In this document: positions 54,930-63,695 of the stretch, piece by piece
Layout of the letters: the number at the start of each line of letters is the position of its first letter
How positions within the stretch are numbered: the stretch's first letter is position 1
Assembly: GCF_946184425.1 (NCBI RefSeq)
Contig: NZ_CAMHFP010000005.1
Span: 1 to 64,000, forward strand
From: an uncultured Methanobrevibacter sp.
GTDB taxonomy: Archaea; Methanobacteriota; Methanobacteria; Methanobacteriales; Methanobacteriaceae
Direction of reading: 5' to 3'
DNA length: 64,000 nt
Translations under genes and position numbers: made by a program
The notes under the pieces: model-generated
The model's input: only the letters and a program-made list of their open reading frames with translations
What the model was told of the DNA's origin: nothing
Databases searched by the model: none

Positions 54930-55802
54930 TTACAATTTTAAACAAGAAACCCTAGGTTCAACAAAACAAGACGGTCTAACGGAAACAATTCTAACACCAC
55001 TTGCCCTTTGATTTCCAATATTTACATATGAACCTAAAACCGTGGTTTTTCCCCCAAAACCTAACGGACCAATATTGCTTTCATTTAATTTTGTTGACAC
55101 ATATTTTTCAACATCACTCTGATTATCCAAATTTCCATATGCAATTGCTTTTAATAAAAGGGATGTTGCCTCGAAATGTGTTCTTCCAATGCCCACTGCA
55201 GGTATTGAAGGAGTACATCCCAACATTTTTAAAGAATCATTTAGCCAGCCAACTGCAGTGTCAATAACATTATAAAAAGAACGTTTATGATACACTCTGA
55301 ATGTTTTGGCCCTTATCTCAGGACCTCCCCCTTCAAGCAAAAAGTGAATATTTAAAGTATCAGGTGAAATATCTCTTTTATATGACGATTGATCACAATG
55401 AGAATCAATCAAAATTGGAGCGGGTTTAAGCATTCCAGGTTTTTCAAATAATCCTCTGCTTTGTTCAACTCTTTCAATTTCATTTCCCTTTACAGCCATA
55501 GGCCTTGCAGGAAGATTATTTAATCCCAATTCAATTCCTTCATAAATTTGGCCAATAAGCTGACCTGATATCTCCCTTTCCTTTCCAACTTCAATAATTA
55601 CATGAGCAATACCCGTATCATCACATAAAGGAAAATTGATACTTTGAGCAACATGATAGTTTTCTAAAATTTGAGATAAACACCAGGAAGCATTTTCATT
55701 AGTTTCTATCTCAATGGCTCTTTTTAATGCATCCAATTTATCATCAGTCAAATTTGTTGAAGCTTCAATAATGGAATTAGAAACAGAATCAATTATATCC
55801 AT
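54930..55802 (-). CDS. class I fumarase/tartrate dehydratase alpha-like protein
   Basis: The 290-residue protein is an alpha-subunit of class I, 4Fe-4S hydro-lyases (fumarate hydratase, tartrate dehydratase). Cluster cysteines are recognisable in PLCDDTGIAHV and LGCTPSIPAVGIG, and the last conserved block is IGPLGFGGKTTVLGSYVNIG. The ATG at 55802 is taken because GGAGTGAT lies just before it; a longer frame from 55874 would run through the upstream gene. No beta subunit is adjacent, although both are normally needed, so it either shares the cellular fumarase beta or acts differently. The linkage to MmgE/PrpD suggests hydration of an unsaturated tri- or dicarboxylate. Confidence 0.85.
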   Translation of the reverse strand: MDIIDSVSNSIIEASTNLTDDKLDALKRAIEIETNENASWCLSQILENYHVAQSINFPLCDDTGIAHVIIEVGKEREISGQLIGQIYEGIELGLNNLPARPMAVKGNEIERVEQSRGLFEKPGMLKPAPILIDSHCDQSSYKRDISPDTLNIHFLLEGGGPEIRAKTFRVYHKRSFYNVIDTAVGWLNDSLKMLGCTPSIPAVGIGRTHFEATSLLLKAIAYGNLDNQSDVEKYVSTKLNESNIGPLGFGGKTTVLGSYVNIGNQRASGVRIVSVRPSCFVEPRVSCLKL

Positions 55803-55806
55803 AAAA

Positions 55807-56709
55807 TCACTCCGGAATTGATAAATAACCGGAATCTTTTGGAGAAGGAACAGCGTCAGACAAATATTCATCAATTACTCTTTTGACTAATTTCACTTGT
55901 TTAATGCGAGCAATAGCTTCTTTTTCTGTTGTATCCCAATTATGATTGGCCGCAACAGATCCTCCAGTTTTTAAATATACCGGAGATGCAACTTTAATAA
56001 AATCAGGGACTTCATAATGTCTTATGAATCCGCCAGTAGATTTAGGATTTTCAGTGTGTAAATCAATAGGAATGTTAATAGCCCTGCGAATAGCTGCAAT
56101 CATAGGAATTTGTAAATCTCGAACAGGATTTAATGAATTAAGACCTATACTTTCAAGTAATTTTGCAGAAGCCGGATTAGAATGGCCTGCATGAGCTGAC
56201 AATTTAAAATGAACGTTTAATGGTATTTCACAGGATTTTCTCAATTTATTTAAAACCCAAAGCAAACCTTCATCATACAACAATATTCCCCTAACACCCA
56301 ATTTGCATGCTCTTTTAACATCTTCAATAGCATAGACAAGATTATCATAACCTCTCAACCTGTACCCTATTCGACTACCTTCTTTGGTATGAACTGTAGC
56401 TGAGGTATCATAAGTTGCTCTTGGACCTACAGATAAAAACAATTCACAACCATAATCCTTAGCCAGGTTAACCATTTCTGAAATCTCCTCATCAGTCAAC
56501 ATCATTATTCCTTTTGTTTGTGTAACCCTATGAATAAAAATGTCATTTTTAACTGATTCATTTAGAAGCGCATCCATAGTTTTTGGAGATTGAATTCCAG
56601 GAACTTCAAAACGATACTGGCCGCCATCCTTAAATCTTTTATCAGATAGAAAATCCCTGTCAGTTTCTTCAATTCCTATTTTTTTAAGAAAATCCTTTGT
56701 ATCATCCAT
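55807..56709 (-). CDS. U32-like TIM-barrel protein
   Basis: The 300-residue protein reads as a TIM barrel related to the U32 peptidase/hydroxylase group: FIHRVTQTKGIMMLTDEEI, GCELFLSVGPRATYDTSA, a middle strand with GVRGILLYDEGLLW, and IGLNSLNPVRDLQIPMIAAI. The hydroxylation or peptidase chemistry of U32 relatives depends on cysteines that are not evident here; histidines in VHFKLSAHAGHSNPAS and DLHTENP may form a site. Members of this subgroup have no role I know of. The gap to the PrpD-like gene is five bases, and its stop is four bases from the next start, so it is part of the operon. Confidence 0.6.
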   Translation of the reverse strand: MDDTKDFLKKIGIEETDRDFLSDKRFKDGGQYRFEVPGIQSPKTMDALLNESVKNDIFIHRVTQTKGIMMLTDEEISEMVNLAKDYGCELFLSVGPRATYDTSATVHTKEGSRIGYRLRGYDNLVYAIEDVKRACKLGVRGILLYDEGLLWVLNKLRKSCEIPLNVHFKLSAHAGHSNPASAKLLESIGLNSLNPVRDLQIPMIAAIRRAINIPIDLHTENPKSTGGFIRHYEVPDFIKVASPVYLKTGGSVAANHNWDTTEKEAIARIKQVKLVKRVIDEYLSDAVPSPKDSGYLSIPE

Positions 56710-56714
56710 ATTAT

Positions 56715-58124
56715 CTACCTATTCAATTTTTCAACAACATAATCCATAGAATAATCTTCCAAATTATCAATAACTGTTAAATTTTTCACATTATAATAAG
56801 GGTTTAATCCTTTGAATTTATCAATCAGTTCCCTTAACTGAAGAGGATTTTCAAAATCACCTTTAGGAATCAATGTTAAATTTTGGAACAGTCCATTTCT
56901 GAATTGTTTATCCAACTTAATAATTACATTTGAAGGCCTTTTATCAGGATACAATTTATTTAAATCATCATCTGAAATCAAAATCATCCTATTGGCAATA
57001 TTCTTAATGCTTTTTACAACATCTACACTAGAATAGTTATCCAAAAGACCATATTCCAGTAACTGGTTAATTCCATCTACACTTATCTCTCCAACCACCA
57101 GAGATATTGCAACAGCATAAGGTAAACTCTGTTTAAGTTCTTCCAAATTCTTTGGATTAAAATTATCATGTTCAGCGGCGATTTTATATGTTTTGACGGC
57201 AACATTCTCAATATGATCATATTCCTCCCCAATACTTGCCTTAAGTTTCAGTGCAGTGTCAATTGAGGAATGCAAATGCCTGCAAAAAGGATATTTTTTA
57301 AAGTAAATATCTCTTACTCTGACTTTGCCTACTTCCTTCAGGGCATTTTCAAAAGAAAAATCATCTACATCATAATCTGGATTATCCATAACCATTGTTT
57401 TTAAAAATCCTTCATCGCCTTCAAAAATTGTTTCACTACCAGTAAACCCATTTCTGGCCAATAATGCTGATAATAATCCATTATATGATGCTTTACCTGC
57501 ATGTAATGCTTTACCCATAGATCCACCATGGTCAGATTCTAAAAGACCTGCCGCCTGTGTTCCACATAAACCTAAAGCATTGGTAATCTGATTTTCATCA
57601 AGTTTCAATAATTTAGAAGCAACAGCCCCTGCAATAAAAGTGCCGATAGTTCCAGTAGTGTGAAAACCCTTATTCCTATGCTCAGGATTTACCAACTTTC
57701 CAAGCAAAATTCCTACCTCATATCCGACAATTACTCCTTCCAGAAATTCCCTGCCACTTAACTTGTGGCTCTCTGAAATTGCCAAAGCAGTTGGAAAGAT
57801 AACTGCACCCAAATGAACCTGAGCACCCCTATGACCATCATCCAATTCAAGCACATGAGCTGCAACACCGTTTATAAAAGCAACACTTAACATGTCAGTT
57901 TTTGTTTTTCTACCTAAAATAGACGCTTTTAAATTTAAATTTAAGTTTCCAGAAAATATTTCTTCAACTGTGTTGAAAGCTATATTTGAAGCATTCTCGG
58001 ATGCACCCCTATAAGTTACTCCGAAAAAGTCTAAAAAAGCGGCTTTAGCAGTAGTGATGGATTCTACAGTTGCTTGCTCATACCTATAGTTTGAAATAAA
58101 TTTAGAAATATTTTGTAAAAACAT
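56715..58124 (-). CDS. MmgE/PrpD family protein
   Basis: The 469-residue protein belongs to the MmgE/PrpD family, which includes 2-methylcitrate dehydratase, cis-aconitate decarboxylase and iminodisuccinate epimerase. Typical segments are AAFLDFFGVTYRGASENAS, AHVLELDDGHRGAQVHLG, the ALGLCGTQAAGLLESDHGGS helix and KKYPFCRHLHSSIDTALKL. The family name alone does not tell dehydratase from decarboxylase or epimerase. AAGGTGTTTT precedes the ATG. It is the first of the enzyme genes, 134 bp after the permease pair, and probably draws its substrate from them. Confidence 0.9.
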   Translation of the reverse strand: MFLQNISKFISNYRYEQATVESITTAKAAFLDFFGVTYRGASENASNIAFNTVEEIFSGNLNLNLKASILGRKTKTDMLSVAFINGVAAHVLELDDGHRGAQVHLGAVIFPTALAISESHKLSGREFLEGVIVGYEVGILLGKLVNPEHRNKGFHTTGTIGTFIAGAVASKLLKLDENQITNALGLCGTQAAGLLESDHGGSMGKALHAGKASYNGLLSALLARNGFTGSETIFEGDEGFLKTMVMDNPDYDVDDFSFENALKEVGKVRVRDIYFKKYPFCRHLHSSIDTALKLKASIGEEYDHIENVAVKTYKIAAEHDNFNPKNLEELKQSLPYAVAISLVVGEISVDGINQLLEYGLLDNYSSVDVVKSIKNIANRMILISDDDLNKLYPDKRPSNVIIKLDKQFRNGLFQNLTLIPKGDFENPLQLRELIDKFKGLNPYYNVKNLTVIDNLEDYSMDYVVEKLNR

Positions 58125-58258
58125 AAAACACCTTAATTAATATATGTAAAAAGTAGTATTAAATAGTTAACTTACACTGTAAAACAATTTTTCAAAATGA
58201 ACTACCACAACTTATAGAAATAGAGTATTCCTGCACAAATTAGATAAAATAAAAAAAG

Positions 58259-58753
58259 CTAAACTGCTGGAACTCCAGTGGCAACCAATACAATATGAGC
58301 CACAATAGCAGCACCATAATAAGTAGCGGCAATTACTAAAACTGTTACAACAATAGCTCTCCATCCTAAAGCTTTGAATTCATCCCAGCTTTTACCCATA
58401 CCTATACCAACATAAGCTAAAAATACTGTAACAATAGATAAAAGTTCCACATGGGAAACATAATACAGCACAGTTGATGAGGTAGGCATTCCAGGAAATG
58501 CCAAAACAATACCAAATACACTGATATATAAAATTGAAGAAATATTAAACGGCAAATATCTTTCCATCCAAACTCCGGCAAGAGTAATAAGAGATAAAAT
58601 TCCCATACCCACAAAGGAATCATATAATGGATGCTTATATCCTAAGTAGTTACCTATAACAGTAATTATGGAAAATATTGTCAACAATAAAATCCAATTG
58701 AAAATTCCATGAACGGAAACATTTTCAGATCCATCTATTAAGTCCGGCATCAT
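58259..58753 (-). CDS. small permease subunit partnering DUF3100 (copy 1)
   Basis: The 164-residue protein has five hydrophobic helices. It is about three-quarters identical to the gene at 59809: both share VHGxFNWILLLxIFSIITV near the start and KSWDEFKALGW before the last helix. It overlaps the DUF3100 gene stop by four bases (ATGA), so the two are made together, as for a two-subunit carrier. The substrate is unknown; the linked enzymes suggest an organic acid. Confidence 0.75.
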   Translation of the reverse strand: MMPDLIDGSENVSVHGIFNWILLLTIFSIITVIGNYLGYKHPLYDSFVGMGILSLITLAGVWMERYLPFNISSILYISVFGIVLAFPGMPTSSTVLYYVSHVELLSIVTVFLAYVGIGMGKSWDEFKALGWRAIVVTVLVIAATYYGAAIVAHIVLVATGVPAV

Positions 58754-59640
58754 TCATCACCCTTTTTAGCAATGGAGTCTTTACCTATTTTAGGCTCCAA
58801 CCAATTATACATCTTTTCAGTCAGTGGAATTGCAACAAATATTACAATATAAATTCCCACACAGAAGGACAGCAGATTACTAAATCCTGCAAATGCTTCA
58901 ATTTGAGACTCCAAACCTGGAAATGCCGCAAGAGTAGGACCAATAGCCGCAGCATTCATACTCGCACTACCCACACCACTTGCCATAGCAAAAGCATAAG
59001 GATGCAAAGGTAAAAATGATAATGACATTGTCACAAGAAAACTGATGAAAATAGTACCTATAACAGTACCAATAATAAATATTGCAAAAACACCTCTGGA
59101 TTCCGGAGAGTTAAATCCATACTTATCAACAACAACAGCAACATTCGGTTCACGACCAATGGAATTAGTCATACCAATAGCTTCTTCTTTAAATCCTAAA
59201 AGCAAAGCAATAGGAAGAACTAAAATAGTTGCCAAGTGCCCTAATTCCTGTAATATTAAAGCAGGACCCATTTCAAAAATCAAATGAATTGATTGACCAC
59301 TAGAAACAGCCAATTTAGCAATCAAAACACCAATAAAAAGCATCATGGCCCCTTCAGCAATACGTGCTTGTTTTCTTTGAATCCAAGTTATAGGCTTAGC
59401 CAAATAAAATACCAAACCAAGAACAATCGTATAAATTAAAGGCATTATAGTGATTGCAACATCCCCAGTTATAGGAATTTTTTGAGTACCAATCAGTTCA
59501 GCAATAACTACCAAAATCAGTACAGTTACATGTAATCTATAATCTCGCCACGGATTTTTCTTTAAAATCCTTTTATCAGTTTTTTCACGATAAATATGCT
59601 CAACTTGTCCATCATCATCTTTCAATGGAATAATCGCCAT
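58750..59640 (-). CDS. DUF3100 membrane protein (copy 1)
   Basis: The 296-residue protein has a charged start, then about eight helices, and matches DUF3100, a family of probable carriers. The conserved FAMASGVGSASMNAAAIGPT near 225 looks like a substrate-binding broken helix. The Gly/Ser-rich composition and AKLAVSSGQSIHLIFEMGPA also suit a secondary transporter. The ATG at 59640 directly abuts GGGGAG, leaving no spacing; an in-frame ATT at 59634, six bases on, lines up with the second copy and may be the real start. The cluster carries two such pairs in tandem. Confidence 0.8.
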   Translation of the reverse strand: MAIIPLKDDDGQVEHIYREKTDKRILKKNPWRDYRLHVTVLILVVIAELIGTQKIPITGDVAITIMPLIYTIVLGLVFYLAKPITWIQRKQARIAEGAMMLFIGVLIAKLAVSSGQSIHLIFEMGPALILQELGHLATILVLPIALLLGFKEEAIGMTNSIGREPNVAVVVDKYGFNSPESRGVFAIFIIGTVIGTIFISFLVTMSLSFLPLHPYAFAMASGVGSASMNAAAIGPTLAAFPGLESQIEAFAGFSNLLSFCVGIYIVIFVAIPLTEKMYNWLEPKIGKDSIAKKGDE

Positions 59641-59739
59641 CTCCCCAATAAAAATAAAAACATGAATATATATGCTTAATTAATAATACATTTCTTAAAA
59701 CATATTATATAAATTATTAAGATTAAATTTTTAAAAATT

Positions 59740-59807
59740 CACAAAAAGAGAATAAAAAATTAATGGCTTAAAAAAAATAACACAAAAAGAGAATAAAAAA
59801 TTAATGG
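59740..59807. repeat. 27-bp direct repeat behind permease copy 2
   Basis: An identical 27-base segment occurs at 59740-59766 and again at 59781-59807, 14 bases apart; the second copy ends one base before the stop of the permease gene at 59809. It contains a CACAAAAAGAGAATAAAAAA core, similar to the tiaS terminator at 61344-61370. It looks like a duplicated terminator region. Confidence 0.7.
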
Positions 59808-59808
59808 T

Positions 59809-60297
59809 TTAAACTGGAACACCAGTCATGACCAAAACAATATGAGCCACAATAGCAGATCCAAGATATGTAGAAGCAATAACTAATACTGTAACGATTA
59901 TTGCTTTCCATCCAAGCGCTTTGAATTCATCCCAACTCTTACCAATACCAATTCCCACATAAGCTAAAAATACTGTAACAATTGATAAAAGCTCTATCTT
60001 TGAGACATAATACAGCACAGTTTCAGATGTTGGAACTCCAGGGAAGGCTAAAAAAATCCCAATCAGACTTATATAAATAATTGAAGAAATATTTAATGGA
60101 AGTCTACGTTCCAACCAAACTCCAATTAAAGTAATTCCAGATAAAATAGCCATACCAATTAAAGAATCATAAATTGGATGCCTATAACCCATATAGTTAC
60201 CGACAACTGTAATTATGGAAAAAATTGACAACAACAATATCCAATTAAAAACACCGTGGACTGAAACATCAACTGGTTCATCAATTAGTTCAGGCAT
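59809..60297 (-). CDS. small permease subunit partnering DUF3100 (copy 2)
   Basis: The 162-residue paralogue of the gene at 58259 has five hydrophobic helices and the same KSWDEFKALGW loop. It begins directly after the stop of the larger partner. Divergence from copy 1 is mostly conservative (Ile/Val/Leu exchanges), which indicates maintained function in both copies and perhaps different substrate preferences. Confidence 0.75.
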   Translation of the reverse strand: MPELIDEPVDVSVHGVFNWILLLSIFSIITVVGNYMGYRHPIYDSLIGMAILSGITLIGVWLERRLPLNISSIIYISLIGIFLAFPGVPTSETVLYYVSKIELLSIVTVFLAYVGIGIGKSWDEFKALGWKAIIVTVLVIASTYLGSAIVAHIVLVMTGVPV

Positions 60298-61230
60298 TTA
60301 TTTACCTCCTGCAGTATTTTCATCAATCTGAGAGTCGTCATCATCGGAAGATCTTCCTATTTTCGGTTCCAAAATGTAATATAACTTTTCAGTTAAAGGA
60401 AGAGCAATAAATATCACAATATAAATTCCTATGGAGAATGAAAGTAAATTACTGAATCCCGCAAATGCTTCAATACTTGTTTCCAATGCAGGGAATGCTG
60501 CAAGAGTAGGACCTAATGCGGCTGCATTCATACTCGCACTACCCACACCACTTGCCATAGCAAAAGCATAAGGGTGTAATGGTAGCAATGAAGTACTTAA
60601 ACTTGCTAAAAAACTTATAAACACAGTACCAATCATAGTACCAATGATAAATAATGCAAATATTCCCCTTGATTCGGGAGAATTAAAACCATACTTATCA
60701 ACAACAACAGCAACTTCAGGTTCACGACCAATAGAGTTAGTCATTCCAATAGCTTCTCGTTTAAATCCTAAAAGTATAGCAACAGGAAGAGCAATGAGCA
60801 ATGTTGCCAAATGCCCTAATTCTTGTAATAATAATGCAGGACCCATTTCAAAAATCAAATGAATTGATTGACCACTAGAAACAGCCAATTTAGCAATCAA
60901 AACACCAATAAATAACATCATAGCCCCTTCAGCAACACGAGCCTGTTTTCTTTGAATCCATGATATCGGTTTTGCCAAATAAAATATCAAACCCAAAACC
61001 ATCGAATATAACAGAGGCATTATGGAAACTTCTATACTTTCTGACAATGGAATTTTTATTGGACCAATAAGCTCAGCAATGATTACTAAAAACAACACTG
61101 TGATATGTAACCTATAATCCTTCCAAGGATTTTTCTTTAAAATTCGTTTATCCGTTTTTTCACGATAAATATGATTAATCTGATTGAAATCTTTATCATT
61201 ATCTGAAATAATACCAACTCTCCCCCACAT
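60298..61230 (-). CDS. DUF3100 membrane protein (copy 2)
   Basis: The 310-residue paralogue of the gene at 58750 has the same helices and FAMASGVGSASMNAAALGPT motif. The two differ mainly at both ends; copy 2 has an acidic carboxyl tail (SSDDDDSQIDENTAGG). An ATG at 61230 gives MWGRVGIISDNDKD, but the GGGGGAG lies after it, so an in-frame ATT at 61212 is a better-placed start and would make the start match copy 1. It is the first gene of the minus-strand cluster. Its promoter should be in the 190 bp before tiaS ends. Confidence 0.8.
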   Translation of the reverse strand: MWGRVGIISDNDKDFNQINHIYREKTDKRILKKNPWKDYRLHITVLFLVIIAELIGPIKIPLSESIEVSIMPLLYSMVLGLIFYLAKPISWIQRKQARVAEGAMMLFIGVLIAKLAVSSGQSIHLIFEMGPALLLQELGHLATLLIALPVAILLGFKREAIGMTNSIGREPEVAVVVDKYGFNSPESRGIFALFIIGTMIGTVFISFLASLSTSLLPLHPYAFAMASGVGSASMNAAALGPTLAAFPALETSIEAFAGFSNLLSFSIGIYIVIFIALPLTEKLYYILEPKIGRSSDDDDSQIDENTAGGK

Positions 61231-61343
61231 GAATAAATGGACAATATAATTTTTAGTTATTTAAAACTAGTATATAAATTAATATGCCTTAGTTCTCAAA
61301 AGTTCTAAAAATATGAATAAAAATAAGTAAAAATTATCTAAAA

Positions 61344-61370
61344 ATTCACAAAAAGTGAATAAAAAAATAT
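61344..61370 (-). terminator. terminator of tiaS
   Basis: On the minus strand ATTCAC-TTTTT-GTGAAT is a six-base-pair hairpin followed by TTTTTAG. It lies 60 bp after the tiaS stop. Confidence 0.55.
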
Positions 61371-61419
61371 TGATTAAAACTATTAAAAATAAAAATAAAA
61401 GAATTAAATAGTTTTTTTA

Positions 61420-62691
61420 CTATAAATTCATACGACAAAGTGGTTTTGATAAATGACGCCTTGCAGAAACTGGTGTTTCGTAAAATTGAGAATTTTTTAA
61501 ATTACGAGTGATTTTAATAGGAACTTTTTCATTAGAATCAATTTTATTTCCGCATTTTTTACATTTGAATCCTTTGTTTTTGCCAGCAGATGTCATTCTT
61601 TTTCCACATTCACATATAGGATTGTGATATTCAACATCATTTAATTTCAGCACCTGAAATTTTTCAATATTAAATGTGTTCTGTTCACCAATTCCCCCAA
61701 AGACTTTAACAACATCTCCAGGAATTAAATTGGATACAACATTCCTAAAATTTTTTGTTGGTTCATATGCCCCACATTCAATCTCCCCAGATTTATCAGA
61801 GATGAAAAAGAACATATGCCCACCACTAATGATCTTAGGTTTATTTTTAACTTCACCTACCACTTCATAACATCCAAATTGCACCATATCTAAAATACAA
61901 TCTGCTTTTTGAATATGCATGTCCGTATGTTGATTTGTTTTAAAAATACACCAATCAACAATAGGTTCATCGACTTTTACAATATCCTTTGCAACATGCA
62001 AAGCTTCCACATTATTAGATCTAATCCCATATAATACAGGGCATGGTGTCTTGGGTTCGATTGCAATATAATCCTCAGAGTAATCTATATTTTCAAAAGT
62101 ATCCGGAAATGTTTTTTTATCCATCAAATAAACAGAATCATAATCAATTTTACGTTTTGTTCCATAATTTTCAGAACTTCTATATGCAAGCAATTCAAAA
62201 GTAAAATCCTCTAAAGGCAAACTAATTGCAGCAATTGAACCAATAATGCCCCTTCCTTTCTTGAATTTATGAATTTCACAACCCACGGATTTTCCAAAAT
62301 CTTCCGCCTCATCAATAGTGATAAACTCATGAATAGCTTTAAATGCATAATCTTTCATTTCGTCAGTTATTTCCCCATTATAAAAAATAACACCCGGATT
62401 GGTATTATCACAGTCAAACATGGATAATTTTTCCACTTCATTCAACACAATTTTGCGGGCCAGATTGGCTTTATCATCATTTAAAATTTTTAAACTAACT
62501 CCACCGTTCCCCCTAGTCTTAAATCTTGCAAAAGGATTTAACCTTATCAGTCTAGGATAATCAACCAACTCAATGCCATTATCCTTAAATTTATTGATAA
62601 TCTGACTTGCCAGATATGTAGTGCACATCCCATCAGGAGAATCTGTATCATCTATTCCAATATATAAATACTTAATTACAATCACCTTCAA
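61420..62691 (-). CDS. tiaS: tRNA(Ile2) 2-agmatinylcytidine synthetase TiaS
   Basis: TiaS attaches agmatine to C34 of tRNA-Ile2 so that it reads AUA, an essential archaeal modification. The roughly 420-residue protein shows the opening YIGIDDTDSPDGMCTTYLA, the THUMP-like/kinase-type middle (FKKGRGIIGSIAAISLPL, then RSSENYGTKRKI), an OB-fold domain (DWCIFKTNQHTDMH to IPGDVVKVFGGIG) and a zinc ribbon at the end (CECGKRMTSAGKNKGFKCKKCG). The start is uncertain: TTG at 62691 and GTG at 62685 fall before or in the GGTGAT binding site, and an ATT at 62676 just after it gives the compact start seen in the family. Confidence 0.94.
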   Translation of the reverse strand: MKVIVIKYLYIGIDDTDSPDGMCTTYLASQIINKFKDNGIELVDYPRLIRLNPFARFKTRGNGGVSLKILNDDKANLARKIVLNEVEKLSMFDCDNTNPGVIFYNGEITDEMKDYAFKAIHEFITIDEAEDFGKSVGCEIHKFKKGRGIIGSIAAISLPLEDFTFELLAYRSSENYGTKRKIDYDSVYLMDKKTFPDTFENIDYSEDYIAIEPKTPCPVLYGIRSNNVEALHVAKDIVKVDEPIVDWCIFKTNQHTDMHIQKADCILDMVQFGCYEVVGEVKNKPKIISGGHMFFFISDKSGEIECGAYEPTKNFRNVVSNLIPGDVVKVFGGIGEQNTFNIEKFQVLKLNDVEYHNPICECGKRMTSAGKNKGFKCKKCGNKIDSNEKVPIKITRNLKNSQFYETPVSARRHLSKPLCRMNL

Positions 62692-62747
62692 ATATATAAC
62701 ATATATTATTGTATAACAATATATAGTTTACAAAGAGGTAAGTTACT
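62692..62747. promoter_or_regulatory. divergent tiaS/HTH promoter with palindrome
   Basis: The 56-bp region between two divergent starts contains TATTGT-ATA-ACAATA, a 15-bp palindrome at 62707-62721, embedded in TATA-like sequence. It is a possible operator for the neighbouring HTH protein. Confidence 0.45.
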
Positions 62748-63686
62748 ATGCTGACTAGAAGCCAATTGCTGCATAATATTGAAAATCTGTTAAAATCCCA
62801 AGGTTATAAAACTTCAGACATTTATGATCAGGGGTCATTTGACATTGTTGCGCGTAAAAATTTACTTATCTTACTTTTAAAAACATTTCAAAATATAGAC
62901 AGCATTAACGAGAGCAATGCCCATGAAATGAAACAGTTAGCAAATATATTCCTTGCTTCCCCCATAATCATTGGTGAAAAATCAAGGAACGGATTTTTAG
63001 AAGAAGGAGTAATTTATGAAAGATATGATATTCCAACCATTGGCTTTGAAACCCTTAAAAATATGATTTTATATAATGAATATCCTGAAATCCTAGCAGA
63101 TAGGGGAGGATATTTTGTTAAAATTGACGGCAATGTTATAAAACAGTACCGTGAAGAATATTCTTTATCTTTAAAGGAATTGGCGGATTTGGCTCATGTA
63201 TCACGTGCAACAATGTATAAGTACGAAAATGAAATTGTCCGTGCAAATGCTGAAACTGCAATGATTTTAGAAGAAATATTAAATACAAAAGTAACTCTTG
63301 ATATTGATTTACTGAAACAACCAAAAAAGGAAGATATTGAATTCAGTAATGGTGATGATACCCTTGATTTATCAAAATTAGGATATGGTGTTGTTTCAAC
63401 TAATAAAAGTCCATTTGATGCAGTTGCTAAAATGAAAAGTTCTGATAATCAATCCCCATTAATGGCTAATGTTGAAAAAAATAGAACTGAAAAAACTTTA
63501 AAACGAATGGCTGTTCCATTAAAAGACTTGTCAATGGTTACAACTTCAGAACCGGTATTCATCATAAATAATGAAAAAATAAAAGAATCAATCGGAACAA
63601 TACCTGTGATTAAATCATGGGAATTGAAAGAATTTGAAAATTCAAAAGAATTATTGAAAATGATTAGAGAGAGAAAGGAAAATTAG
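62748..63686 (+). CDS. archaeal HTH (XRE-type) transcriptional regulator
   Basis: The 312-residue protein matches the conserved archaeal family annotated as putative HTH-type transcriptional regulator. Residues 1-115 resemble a nuclease-like or sensor fold (GSFDIVARKNLLILLLKTFQ). A Cro/XRE helix-turn-helix follows at about 130-185 (REEYSLSLKELADLAHVSRA, then TMYKYENEIVRAN), and the carboxyl part is of unknown fold. AGAGGTAAGTTACT precedes the ATG. It lies divergent from tiaS with a palindrome between, so autoregulation is likely. Targets are unknown. Confidence 0.85.
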   Translation: MLTRSQLLHNIENLLKSQGYKTSDIYDQGSFDIVARKNLLILLLKTFQNIDSINESNAHEMKQLANIFLASPIIIGEKSRNGFLEEGVIYERYDIPTIGFETLKNMILYNEYPEILADRGGYFVKIDGNVIKQYREEYSLSLKELADLAHVSRATMYKYENEIVRANAETAMILEEILNTKVTLDIDLLKQPKKEDIEFSNGDDTLDLSKLGYGVVSTNKSPFDAVAKMKSSDNQSPLMANVEKNRTEKTLKRMAVPLKDLSMVTTSEPVFIINNEKIKESIGTIPVIKSWELKEFENSKELLKMIRERKEN

Positions 63687-63695
63687 GTGGCTAAA

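Noticed and set aside
55803-55874. Extended amino terminus of the fumarase-alpha-like gene
   Set aside because: The extra 24 residues are out of character for the family and lie inside the preceding gene; GGAGTGAT precedes the ATG at 55802.
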